This document shows positions 8,863 to 17,800 of a DNA stretch of 64,000 bases, one piece after another. The notes under the pieces are model-generated. The model had not been told where the DNA came from, did not search any database, and worked only from the letters and a program-made list of their open reading frames with translations. Position numbers and translations under genes: made by a program. How positions within the stretch are numbered: position 1 is the stretch's first letter; the number at the start of each line of letters is the position of its first letter. The stretch lies in contig NZ_FNLB01000006.1 of NCBI RefSeq assembly GCF_900104145.1, positions 1,633,001 to 1,697,000 of the forward strand, read 5' to 3'. The stretch comes from Pseudovibrio sp. Tun.PSC04-5.I4. Lineage in GTDB: Bacteria > Pseudomonadota > Alphaproteobacteria > Rhizobiales > Stappiaceae.

Positions 8863-10302
8863 TTACCGTTCTCTAAGTGCCTCCTCTCGAATTCGGTTCA
8901 CAGGCTTGAGAATATAAGAGAGAACACTCTTCTCACCGGTAAGAATATCGACAGAGGCAACCATCCCCGGCAGAATGGGAAGGCTCTTATTGCGACTCTC
9001 TAACTCTGTTTGGTCCGTTTTGATAATTACGGAGTAAAATTGCTTGTGAGTGATATCGTCGTAAACAGTATCGGCAGAAATTCCCTCTACTTTCCCCTCC
9101 AAGCCACCATAGATAGAAAAATCATAGGCACTCAGTTTAACCAGTGCACGCTGCCCCTTATGTATGAACGCTATATCTTGAGGTTGAACCTTAGCCTCCA
9201 CAAGCAGAGCATCTTCAACTGGGACGATCGTCATTAATTGCTGAGAGGGAGAGGCAACCCCACCAATTGTATTGACGTCAATCGTATTCACAATACCGTC
9301 CAGAGGAGCACGAATTTCGGCTCGTTGAACTTTATCGTCTGCCCCTTTGGAGGTTTCTGCGATAATATCCAACTGACCCTGCACCTCACTGAATTCAGCC
9401 CGTGCCAATTGCCGGAACTTACTATAAAGCCCTTCGATTTCCTGTTCAGCTTCTTGAACGGCAGCCAGCAATCGTCCTTCAGAAACCCTGAACGTATTGA
9501 TCTGCCCTTCTAAGTCACCAATCTCTCGCTGTAGCTTTAGCATATCCGTACGAGGTATGATCCGTCGTTCCGCAAGGGGAGCTTTCAGGTTTTTCTCTTC
9601 ATTTGCTAGAACGAGTAATTCCACAAGTTTCCGGTGTTGGTTTTTGGAAGATTCCAGTTCAGCTTCCCTCTGAACAACGCGTGACCGATATATCGCCACC
9701 TGCCCTTGCAACCCTTCAACATTTGCGTGGAACAACCCGAGTTCCGACGCGACGACCTCAGGTGCTTTATCCTGATAGAAGGTGCTGTACTCCAACTCTT
9801 CTCCCAGCTTGGGCCAAGAAGATTGAAACTCCAATCGTTCTCGGGCAATTTCCAAACTGGTTTTCTTTGCCAACAACTCCCCAAGGTTAGAAGAAAAACC
9901 CGTGTCGTCCAGCCGAAGTAAGACATCACCTTTTCTGACCGCATCCCCTGTCCTCACAAGAACCTCTTTAACAATGCCCCCCTCAAGGCTCTGGATCACC
10001 TGAACCTTAGCTGAAGGGATGATGCGCCCCTCTCCACGTGTAACTTCCTCCAATTGCGCCCAGCCTGCCCAAACAAGAAACCCCAAAAACAACCCGCCTA
10101 TCAGCATGATAAGAATACGGTGGCGAACATAGACTGCCGCTTCCAGACCAGCAGTCACCCGCGCAGCCGCATTGGGGATTGCTGAAACCTCATCAGGTCC
10201 TACCAATCGCCGGAACCAACCCGCTAGTTTTGTGTTGAGCACTGGATATCCCCCTAGAAACTCCCCAACAAGTTCCAGAGGCACGCCGCCAACCGGAATC
10301 AA
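8863..10302 (-). CDS. HlyD-family type I secretion membrane fusion protein
   Basis: A 479-residue periplasmic adaptor linking the inner-membrane ABC exporter to the outer-membrane channel. It has a cytoplasmic N-terminus, one membrane helix (about residues 63-83, ILIMLIGGLFLGFLVWAGW), then a lipoyl-type half motif (VIQSLEGGIVKEVLVRTGDAVRKGDVLL, read in two parts). A long coiled-coil hairpin follows (about 140-300), then the second half motif (RAEIRAPLDGIVNTIDVNTIGG) and a C-terminal beta domain (VDILTGEKSVLSYILKPV). This is the HlyD/LapC architecture at normal length. It is divergent from the ABC exporter gene, so the promoters of both lie in the short gap 10303-10374. The protease gene follows directly and is probably cotranscribed. 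Confidence 0.92.
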   Translation of the reverse strand: MIPVGGVPLELVGEFLGGYPVLNTKLAGWFRRLVGPDEVSAIPNAAARVTAGLEAAVYVRHRILIMLIGGLFLGFLVWAGWAQLEEVTRGEGRIIPSAKVQVIQSLEGGIVKEVLVRTGDAVRKGDVLLRLDDTGFSSNLGELLAKKTSLEIARERLEFQSSWPKLGEELEYSTFYQDKAPEVVASELGLFHANVEGLQGQVAIYRSRVVQREAELESSKNQHRKLVELLVLANEEKNLKAPLAERRIIPRTDMLKLQREIGDLEGQINTFRVSEGRLLAAVQEAEQEIEGLYSKFRQLARAEFSEVQGQLDIIAETSKGADDKVQRAEIRAPLDGIVNTIDVNTIGGVASPSQQLMTIVPVEDALLVEAKVQPQDIAFIHKGQRALVKLSAYDFSIYGGLEGKVEGISADTVYDDITHKQFYSVIIKTDQTELESRNKSLPILPGMVASVDILTGEKSVLSYILKPVNRIREEALRER

Positions 10303-10374
10303 GATAGACTCCCACAGGGTAACTCTCCTCCCTTTCCCTGAACACTACGAGCATCCATTGCGGAGATTTGCAGG

Positions 10375-12687
10375 TTGGAACTAACAAAGAATCCAGAGCC
10401 AAAAACAACTGTTTTTGAAAAGAAGAAAACGGATATGACAGACGCAAGCGACCAGCCTGCGATTGAAGACGCTGCGGCTTTTATTGAGGAACCAGAGGAC
10501 CAGCAAGCTAAAAACAAGCCCCTCACCGATACTTCGGCTCCCATCTCCGAGCAAAGTAACAATACCTCTCAGATCACACCAGACATTGATCCGTTTTTGG
10601 GTTGTCTGGAAATTTTGCTCGTACAACACAACATGCCTGCAAGCTCAGAGAACCTGATTGCTGGCCTTCCTCTTGAAAAGGGCCGATTAACCGCCCCGCT
10701 TTTGGAGAAAGCGCTGAAGCGTGCCGGATTTTCAACCAAGTCGTTCCATCAGGATCTGGCAAGCCTATCTGCTCTTCTTTTCCCTGCCGTCTTGCTTCTC
10801 AAGTCGGGCGAGGCATTGGTCATATTGGAAAAGTACGACGAACATTCCTACGCAGTGGCCCTACCTCATGCCAATGGTGGTGCAGTCCTTGCCAAACTTG
10901 AGGAACTGCAAGCCCTGTCCAGTGGGCAAATGATTGTCGCAAAACCCTTTTATAAACCCTCTGAAAGTATGGAGAACCCAACCAAGACAAAACAGGAGGA
11001 ACACTGGTTCTTCGGTGGCATCAGGTCAGTGATAAGAGACTACGCCTTCGTTGCTCTAGCAGCTGCCTTCATCAACATATTAGCACTTGCTTCTCCTCTT
11101 TTTACCATGAATGTTTATGACCGCGTTTTACCAAATTCGGCTTTCCCGACACTGTGGGTTTTGGCTCTTGGTGTTACCAGTGCGCTATTGTTTGACCTAC
11201 TCCTTAAAACGCTACGGGCATCTCTCATTTATTTTGCAGGAAAACGCGCTGACTTAATCATCTCATCAAGGCTGTTCGAACATGCGCTGAGCCTGAAAAT
11301 GTCGCACCGCCCGAGCAGTACAGCAGGTTTTTTAAATGAAATGCGTGAGTTTGAATCCATTCGCGAATTCATGACATCTGCAACAATTGCTGCAATAACC
11401 GATCTTGCTTTTCTCGGGATGTTCCTCGGCCTAATCTGGTACATTGGCGGACCGATCGTTTACCCACTCCTTGCCGCCATCACGATCGTTGTGACCATCG
11501 GCCTTGCAATGCAATACCCGCTCAAAAAAGCAGTCGAAACCACCATGTCAGACGGCACCTTGAGAAACGCATTGCTGGTAGAAAGCCTATACGGCCTTGA
11601 AACCATAAAACTGCAACGCGCAGAAGGTCAGCTCCTCAACAAATGGGAAAGCGCAACAGCATCAGCCGCAGAAGCGCAAAACAAAGTGCGATCTCTTTCA
11701 ACTTGGGCCCTAAACCTCACCGGGTTTGTGCAGCAACTCACCACAATCGCAATGATAGTGACGGGAACCTACCTGTTTTCAGAAAAGCTCATATCTATGG
11801 GTGGAATTGTTGCCTGTGTCATACTGGGTGGCCGTGCTGTTGCACCCTTGGCAACCCTCTCCAGTTTCCTTGCTCGGTTTCAGCAAGTGAGGTCTGCTTA
11901 CAAGCGTCTGGATGCAATTGTAGAGCTCCCCAGAGAAAGACCATGGGCTGCACGCCACCTCGCAGAACCTATTAAAAGGGGCGAACTATCCCTCAAAAAC
12001 CTCAGTTTCACATATCCAAAAGAAACAGCCCCCTCGCTTAAAAACCTCAATATCTCGATAAAGCTTGGAGAGCGTATCGGCATATTAGGACCTGTTGGCT
12101 CGGGTAAATCCACCTTAGGGCGCTTATTAAGCGGTCTATATGCCCCACAAGCTGGAAGTTTCATGATCGACAACCTAGATCATGAGCAATATTCCCCGAC
12201 AGAAATTCGCCGAGCAATCAGCTATATTGGCCAGGACGCTAGTCTCTTTTCTGGCTCCCTGCGAGATAATATAAAGCTAGGCAAGCCTGAAGCATCCGAC
12301 GCGGATATGGTGAAAGCCTGCGAACTGTCCGGCGCCATCGACTTTATCGATGCTCACCCGCACGGCTTTGCACGATTGATCGAAGAAAATGGCCGAAACC
12401 TCTCGTCAGGACAACGACAAAAGCTAATCCTAGCCCAAGCTTTTATGGCGTCCCCACAGATCCTGTTTTTGGATGAACCGACGGGTATGCTGGATGGTCA
12501 AAATGAACAAAGGCTTGTGACAACGCTTTCTTCAGCTCTGCAACCAACCCAAACACTCATAATAGCAACACACAGAACAGCGCCACTTGCCCTAGTGGAT
12601 CGGTTGATCATTCTGGATAAGGGTCGCATTCTTGCTGACGGTCCGAAAGAGAAGGTCATTCACATCCTCTCTTCACGCGGTGCATAG
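10375..12687 (+). CDS. Type I secretion ABC transporter, permease/ATPase (LapB-like)
   Basis: 770 residues. The N-terminal 60 are charged and disordered. A C39-like domain (about 66-200) begins DPFLGCLEILLVQH and probably lacks peptidase activity, as usual for adhesin exporters. Six membrane helices follow (about 215-480), starting near FVALAAAFINILALASP and including FTMNVYDRVLPNSAFPTLW. The nucleotide-binding domain has Walker A GPVGSGKST (about 572-580), signature LSSGQRQKLILAQAF (about 676) and Walker B ILFLDEP (about 696). The exporter drives secretion of the adhesin through the HlyD adaptor and TolC channel. The start is uncertain: TTG 10375 is the longest, but ATG 10435 (residue 21) is also possible and would leave the charged tail shorter. 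Confidence 0.92.
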   Translation: MELTKNPEPKTTVFEKKKTDMTDASDQPAIEDAAAFIEEPEDQQAKNKPLTDTSAPISEQSNNTSQITPDIDPFLGCLEILLVQHNMPASSENLIAGLPLEKGRLTAPLLEKALKRAGFSTKSFHQDLASLSALLFPAVLLLKSGEALVILEKYDEHSYAVALPHANGGAVLAKLEELQALSSGQMIVAKPFYKPSESMENPTKTKQEEHWFFGGIRSVIRDYAFVALAAAFINILALASPLFTMNVYDRVLPNSAFPTLWVLALGVTSALLFDLLLKTLRASLIYFAGKRADLIISSRLFEHALSLKMSHRPSSTAGFLNEMREFESIREFMTSATIAAITDLAFLGMFLGLIWYIGGPIVYPLLAAITIVVTIGLAMQYPLKKAVETTMSDGTLRNALLVESLYGLETIKLQRAEGQLLNKWESATASAAEAQNKVRSLSTWALNLTGFVQQLTTIAMIVTGTYLFSEKLISMGGIVACVILGGRAVAPLATLSSFLARFQQVRSAYKRLDAIVELPRERPWAARHLAEPIKRGELSLKNLSFTYPKETAPSLKNLNISIKLGERIGILGPVGSGKSTLGRLLSGLYAPQAGSFMIDNLDHEQYSPTEIRRAISYIGQDASLFSGSLRDNIKLGKPEASDADMVKACELSGAIDFIDAHPHGFARLIEENGRNLSSGQRQKLILAQAFMASPQILFLDEPTGMLDGQNEQRLVTTLSSALQPTQTLIIATHRTAPLALVDRLIILDKGRILADGPKEKVIHILSSRGA

Positions 12688-12690
12688 AGA

Positions 12691-13089
12691 CTAATATTCT
12701 CCCATATACTCATGAAAACACAGGCACCGGTTGACGGCTTCGTCATCCCAAACAGAATCTTTCATATACCCGATGGCCACTCCACACCAATCACGCGTCT
12801 CCAAGGCCCAATCGAAGCGGAGTTGCACAAGCGCACTCTTTTGTGCAGCAACAACAACGCCGTTTGCCTCCTCAAAATAATCCTGAACCCGCACAGAGAT
12901 CTCACTATGAAGCTCTTCAGAGTGCTGTAGGTTGAAGTTATAACAAACACCGCCACGATAATAATCGGCAGTCGCAACAGACAAATCCGCACTACTCGCC
13001 TCGCCTACAGCAAGCAAAAATGAGAATATCGAAAAGCCAACAAAGAGTGCACCGCGCTTAAACTTATGAGATTGCGAAAAATCCATCAT
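12691..13089 (-). CDS. Small secreted Cys-containing protein of unknown function in the T1SS locus
   Basis: 132 residues. A basic start and hydrophobic core (about residues 12-34, ending near GEASSA) form a likely signal peptide, giving a periplasmic product of about 100 residues. The mature part has four Cys (in GGVCYNF, RDWCGVA and the pair RCLCF), which could form two disulfides, and is rich in Val, Asp and Trp. It lies between the exporter (convergent, 3 bp away) and the TolC-type gene, 11 bp downstream of the latter on the same strand, so it is probably translated from the TolC mRNA. I do not recognise the family. Location suggests a periplasmic accessory to adhesin export or retention, but this is inference. 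Confidence 0.7.
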   Translation of the reverse strand: MMDFSQSHKFKRGALFVGFSIFSFLLAVGEASSADLSVATADYYRGGVCYNFNLQHSEELHSEISVRVQDYFEEANGVVVAAQKSALVQLRFDWALETRDWCGVAIGYMKDSVWDDEAVNRCLCFHEYMGEY

Positions 13090-13100
13090 TCAAACTTCCC

Positions 13101-14528
13101 TCATTGTTTCGGTCTTGGCATGGCAACAGGAGTGCCCCTTGCCCATTGAGCGGAAACACCTGGTAGAGTTTTGCCGGGCAACCAACCTTTGGTTTTTTCA
13201 TCATCCCGTATGGTCCGGTAGCCAGCAACGGCTTGCGCAGGTGGCTCAACTTCAAAGCTTTCCAACAAACTGCCCATAGCTGCAAGCAACCGATAATTGG
13301 CAAAGGTTTTTGCGTAGCGTGCCGAGATCTCAGAGACTTCTGTAAAGAAGACAGTGTTTTGAGTATCCAGCACATCCAACAGAGTACGCTGGCCAACTGT
13401 GAACTGCCCCTCATAGGAAATTAAGAGTTGATGTGACGCCGACAACTGTTTTTTGATGATTGCAAGTTGCTTGGAAAGTTCCACACGCCGAATCCAAGAC
13501 GCACGCGTTTCCCGTTCCACCTCGCGGTACGCTCGTGCAGATCGCATACGCGCCTCGCCAGCTCTCTCCACCTGCTCGGCCCGTTTGTTTTTCGTAATGT
13601 TTCCGTTGAAGAGGTTCCAACGCATAACAACAAGTGCAGTCGCGGAGTTATTTACACCTGGAAAGCCGTTGAGGTTCTCTCCAACCCGTGAGGCAAGCTC
13701 CAGATCAAACCTGGGATAGTAATCCGCCTCTGCTATTTTGATTTGAGCATTTGCCGCATCAATATCCGCTTTTCGTAAAGAGATAAGTGGATTGTTACGC
13801 CGCGCGATAGTAAGGACGGACGGCAGGTTACCCGGCATTTTCCGATCTACGCTTGGAACCCCGCTAAGTCGGCCAACGGGCTTCCCAACCACTTCAATAA
13901 ACGTGGCTTCGGTTAGTTCTAGTTCTTCATTCACTTCTTCGAGCGCAAGCCGCGCTGCAAACACTCGCTCGCTCGCCTGCTGCACATCAGCAACAGAAAC
14001 AACGCCCCGCGTGAGTCCAGCTCTCATATCAGAGGCCACTTTGGTGTGATAGGCGATGTTTCGCTGTGCAGCTTGCTTCACTTCGGAAAGACGGGAAACT
14101 TCAACATACGCCCGAACGGCACTTAAGCCGATGAACTCCGAACGCTCCCAAACCCGGAAAGAAGTTGCATCCAACCGCGCTTTTTGCCGCTCAATCTCAT
14201 AGGTTGTTGCAAAACCGTCAAACAACTTCTGTCTTCCAGTCGCCCTAACTTCATAGGGGCCGTAAAAGTATTGTCCACGTTGACGCGTAAAACTACGGTC
14301 CGCCCATTCTGCGCCTCCCCTAAATTCAAGGTCCAGACGCGGCAACCATTCTCCCTTGGCTTGTTTAAGCTCAAAGCCAATAGCGTTGCGGTCAAAAACC
14401 GCTTCGCCAATTTCCGGATTACTATAAACTGTGAGATTGACGGCGTCTCTAAGAGACATAGCCTGCCCTGCACCTGCAAACAAACCAAGTGCAGCAACGC
14501 CAAGCACATAAGGCGAAAACAACTTCAT
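13101..14528 (-). CDS. TolC-family outer membrane channel of the type I secretion system
   Basis: 475 residues. MKLFSPYVLGVAALGLFAGAG is a clear signal peptide. The mature part begins MSLRDAVNLTVYSNPEIGEA, the typical first helix of TolC-like outer membrane efflux proteins, and shows the duplicated long-helix layout (second half from about residue 240, LTIARRNNPLISLRKADID). Late segments YEGQFTVGQRTLLDVLDTQN and ANYRLLAAMG are diagnostic of the T1SS-associated (LapE/AggA-like) subgroup. I chose ATG 14528 over the upstream in-frame start at 14552 because it gives the signal peptide directly and has AAAGGG at good spacing. It is divergent from the adhesin gene. Confidence 0.92.
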   Translation of the reverse strand: MKLFSPYVLGVAALGLFAGAGQAMSLRDAVNLTVYSNPEIGEAVFDRNAIGFELKQAKGEWLPRLDLEFRGGAEWADRSFTRQRGQYFYGPYEVRATGRQKLFDGFATTYEIERQKARLDATSFRVWERSEFIGLSAVRAYVEVSRLSEVKQAAQRNIAYHTKVASDMRAGLTRGVVSVADVQQASERVFAARLALEEVNEELELTEATFIEVVGKPVGRLSGVPSVDRKMPGNLPSVLTIARRNNPLISLRKADIDAANAQIKIAEADYYPRFDLELASRVGENLNGFPGVNNSATALVVMRWNLFNGNITKNKRAEQVERAGEARMRSARAYREVERETRASWIRRVELSKQLAIIKKQLSASHQLLISYEGQFTVGQRTLLDVLDTQNTVFFTEVSEISARYAKTFANYRLLAAMGSLLESFEVEPPAQAVAGYRTIRDDEKTKGWLPGKTLPGVSAQWARGTPVAMPRPKQ

Positions 14529-14844
14529 ACACACGCCCTTTACGCAAAACACAAAAACAAAACGGGCAAATACTGAAGTTTTAATTTACATTATTTTAAT
14601 ACAATGTCAGTCCTTACGCACATAAGTGTAAATATTATCAATATTAGCATAATATTTAACGTAGGTAACTTGCGATACAAGAAGTAAATACGTGACAAAA
14701 ATACGTATTACATAATGTATATTTAATTTTTATCTAAACTTGTCATACTTATAGGAATTCAAAGACTCCAAAGCTTCTGTCAAATTTCATTCATTTAATA
14801 GCTTGGAAACGAAACACTAATCCTGCTTGCGAAGGGAACCATAA
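14529..14844. promoter_or_regulatory. AT-rich divergent promoter region between TolC-type gene and adhesin gene
   Basis: About 316 bp with no gene, much more AT-rich than its surroundings. It must carry the promoters of both the outer-membrane channel and the adhesin. It contains the palindrome AATACGTATT (14700-14709), preceded by the partial copy AAATACGT at about 14686-14693. The same palindrome occurs upstream of the YqhD-type gene. The adhesin ribosome site (GAAGGGAACC) lies just before 14845. No -35/-10 pair can be assigned with confidence. Confidence 0.45.
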
Positions 14845-17800
14845 ATGCCAGAGTCGACCTCAACGACTTCCCCTCAAATCCTTCCAAAGTCGGATAATCA
14901 GCAAAGCTCTACAGAACAGAACGGGCTGGAATTCCTTCCAGTTAACCCAGACCAGCTCCAGAGCAAGCTGATTATTGAGCTTCCGCCATCACTAGAGGCA
15001 AGCTCTGACACCCTCCCTAACGCCCTCTCACAGGGTATAAATCCACTCCTAAGCGAAATTCGTTGGGATCCCAAAACAGAGACATTGCTGCTGCCATCTG
15101 GCTTGGAGATAGCAGAGATCGAAACCATCTCTGGCGAAACGGAAATTACCTTATCTGATGGAACCACTATCAGAATTGAAGGGCACAGCGACACGCCGCC
15201 ATCCATTGAAATCGACAACCAAACACTGACAGCTCAGGAAATCCAGCAGGCATTTAACGCAGCCCGCAATGTAGAACCAGGCGCAGGACCTGAAGCATCA
15301 TCAGGCCTTTCCTCGGGTTCAGAACCTGCCAGTGGTAACAATGAACCACAATCGCCCTTAGTCAGAGACGGAGAGTTGACGGGAAGCGGAAATGATTTTG
15401 AACCAATTCCGATTGTCGTTCAGCCCTCATTTCCAATCACACCTCTCCTGTTGCCAACAGAACGAAATCAGGAGTTCTTTGAACGAGATGAAAGTGACGG
15501 AGCATTTATCGAGGCGAAATCACCACAAATTGCGATACCAGAAGATCCCACTATCAACCCAGCCTTCTTTCAAGGCAGTGATGATGATCTTTATGAGGCA
15601 GGTCTACCCACGGGCAGCACACCCGACCAAGCCGCGACCACAACATCCGGCCCATTGAATATAAGCAGCGGCTCATCACCTCTTTCTTTGCTAGAGGTCT
15701 GTGATCCTGCACAAAATATCTGGATTGATGTAACGGGTGGTGGTCAGATCACAACACCGCTCGGTACTTTCATTATTACCCAAAACACCGATGGCTCCTA
15801 CTCCTGGTCTTACATTCTGAGCGCGACGGGAGACCATAGTTCCTCTGCTGTTTCAGAACCCTTGAAACTCAAACTAACCAACGAAGATGGCGCCCAAGCT
15901 TCCGGTGAAATAACCATCAACATCATCGACGATGCCCCGGTTATCGATATCGCTGATGCGCCTGCATCCATAGCAGAAGGCAATACACTCGATGGCACAT
16001 GGTCGCTCAATCCCGGAGCAGATGGCGTTACGCAAATCACCGTCTCCATGACAGGCGAAGCAGACCAAACCGTTTCTTTATCTGGCAACGCCAACGCAAC
16101 CTTCACGCTCCCCAAAGGTACCCTCACAGTCAACCCCGATGGCACTTACAGCTTTGAAGCTGCAACCAATCTGGACAATGACGATCCACAAGAGCAAAGC
16201 TTCACCCTCTCCGCAACAGACGCTGATGGCGACACAACAACTGACAGCCACACCATTACGATTACAGATGGCACACCGCCAACTCCGCCAGACAATCTGC
16301 CCGGTGAAGCGATAGATCTCATCCTGACGATCAATGAAGCTGCACTTGATACAAATCTGGATCAGGCAGACTTGGCAGTGGGCAATACAACCGGATCAGA
16401 TCCCACCAGCACAGCCGAGACGGATGTGTCCAGCACACTCACCTTCACAGCTGGATCAGATGACCTCTCAAGCTTCGCCTTTGGGGATACCTCCGCTATC
16501 TCAATCTCAAACGGAGATGCAACACTCACCGTCAGTTGGGCCATCTCAAACGGCCAGCTTGTGGGGGCAATCAACGGCACGCCTGCCATCATCCTGTCAC
16601 TGGACGCAACAACCATCACAGCAGGCCAGCAAGGCACGGTAACAGTCACCGCAACACTGACAGATGCCTTCCCTCATGATGCCAGTGGAGAGCCTCTCAC
16701 GATCACCGGGATCAAACTGGACGCATCCGATCATGATGGAGATACCGTCACTGCAGATATTCAGGTCAACATCATCAATGATGCCCCGGTTATCGATATC
16801 GCTGATGCGCCTGCATCCATAGCAGAAGGCAATACACTCTATGGCACATGGTCGCTCAATCCCGGAGCAGATGGCGTTACGCAAATCACCGTCTCCATGA
16901 CAGGCGAAGCAGACCAAACCGTTTCCTTATCTGGCAACGCCAACGCAACCTTCACGCTCCCCAAAGGTACCCTCACAGTCAACCCCGATGGCACTTACAG
17001 CTTTGAAGCTGCAACCAATCTGGACAATGACGATCCACAAGAGCAAAGCTTCACCCTCTCCGCAACAGACGCTGATGGCGACACAACAACTGACAGCCAC
17101 ACCATTACGATTACAGATGGACCTCAACCATTTGGCGGGGATCTGATAGCACTCAGCCTTGAAGAAGGCGCGTTAGGCGTTCAAACTGGCAATGATCCCG
17201 CGACCGGATCGACCATCGGTTCCAACCCAGCCAGCACAGCTGAAACGCAAAGTGACACGCTCGCATTCACAGCAGGTTCGGATGATATAACTGGGTTCAC
17301 TTTAGGCGATACATCAAACATTCTTGTGCAGGACGACAGCAACACCACAGTAACCTCCATCCTGTGGAGCCTCTCCGCCGACAAACAGGTTCTTACAGGC
17401 TCTATTGCCGGACAAAACGTGATCCAGTTAACGATCAATGGCTCTAGTATTGCGGCGGGCACAACTGGAACGGTGCAGGTCACAGCCACGCTGCTCGCTG
17501 AGTTCCCTCATGTCACTGATGGCTCCAGTGATTTTTCAATCCTCGGTGTTCCCATTGTCGCCACAGATACAGACGGAAGCACAGCGATCGGCATAACCAA
17601 TATATCCATCAAGGATGACGAGCCCGATATTGATATTACAGACACGCAGAACATCGTCACAGAGGGAGATACGATCACCGATACATTCTCGTTGAGTTTG
17701 GGAGCTGATGGATATTCCAGTGTGACGGTCTATACAGATGTTAACAATCAATACAGTGTCGACTTAGCTCCCAACTCACAGACAACTCTTTACACAGAGG

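Noticed and set aside
10622..10974. Active C39 peptidase domain in the ABC exporter
   Set aside because: The N-terminal domain has the DPFLGCLEILL start but no convincing catalytic Cys/His arrangement of bacteriocin exporters, and the adhesin has no double-glycine leader; it is better read as a C39-like docking domain.
15810..16145. Minus-strand frames of about 100 codons in the adhesin repeats, present twice
   Set aside because: They recur only because the underlying DNA is duplicated; they are antisense to a well-defined adhesin module.
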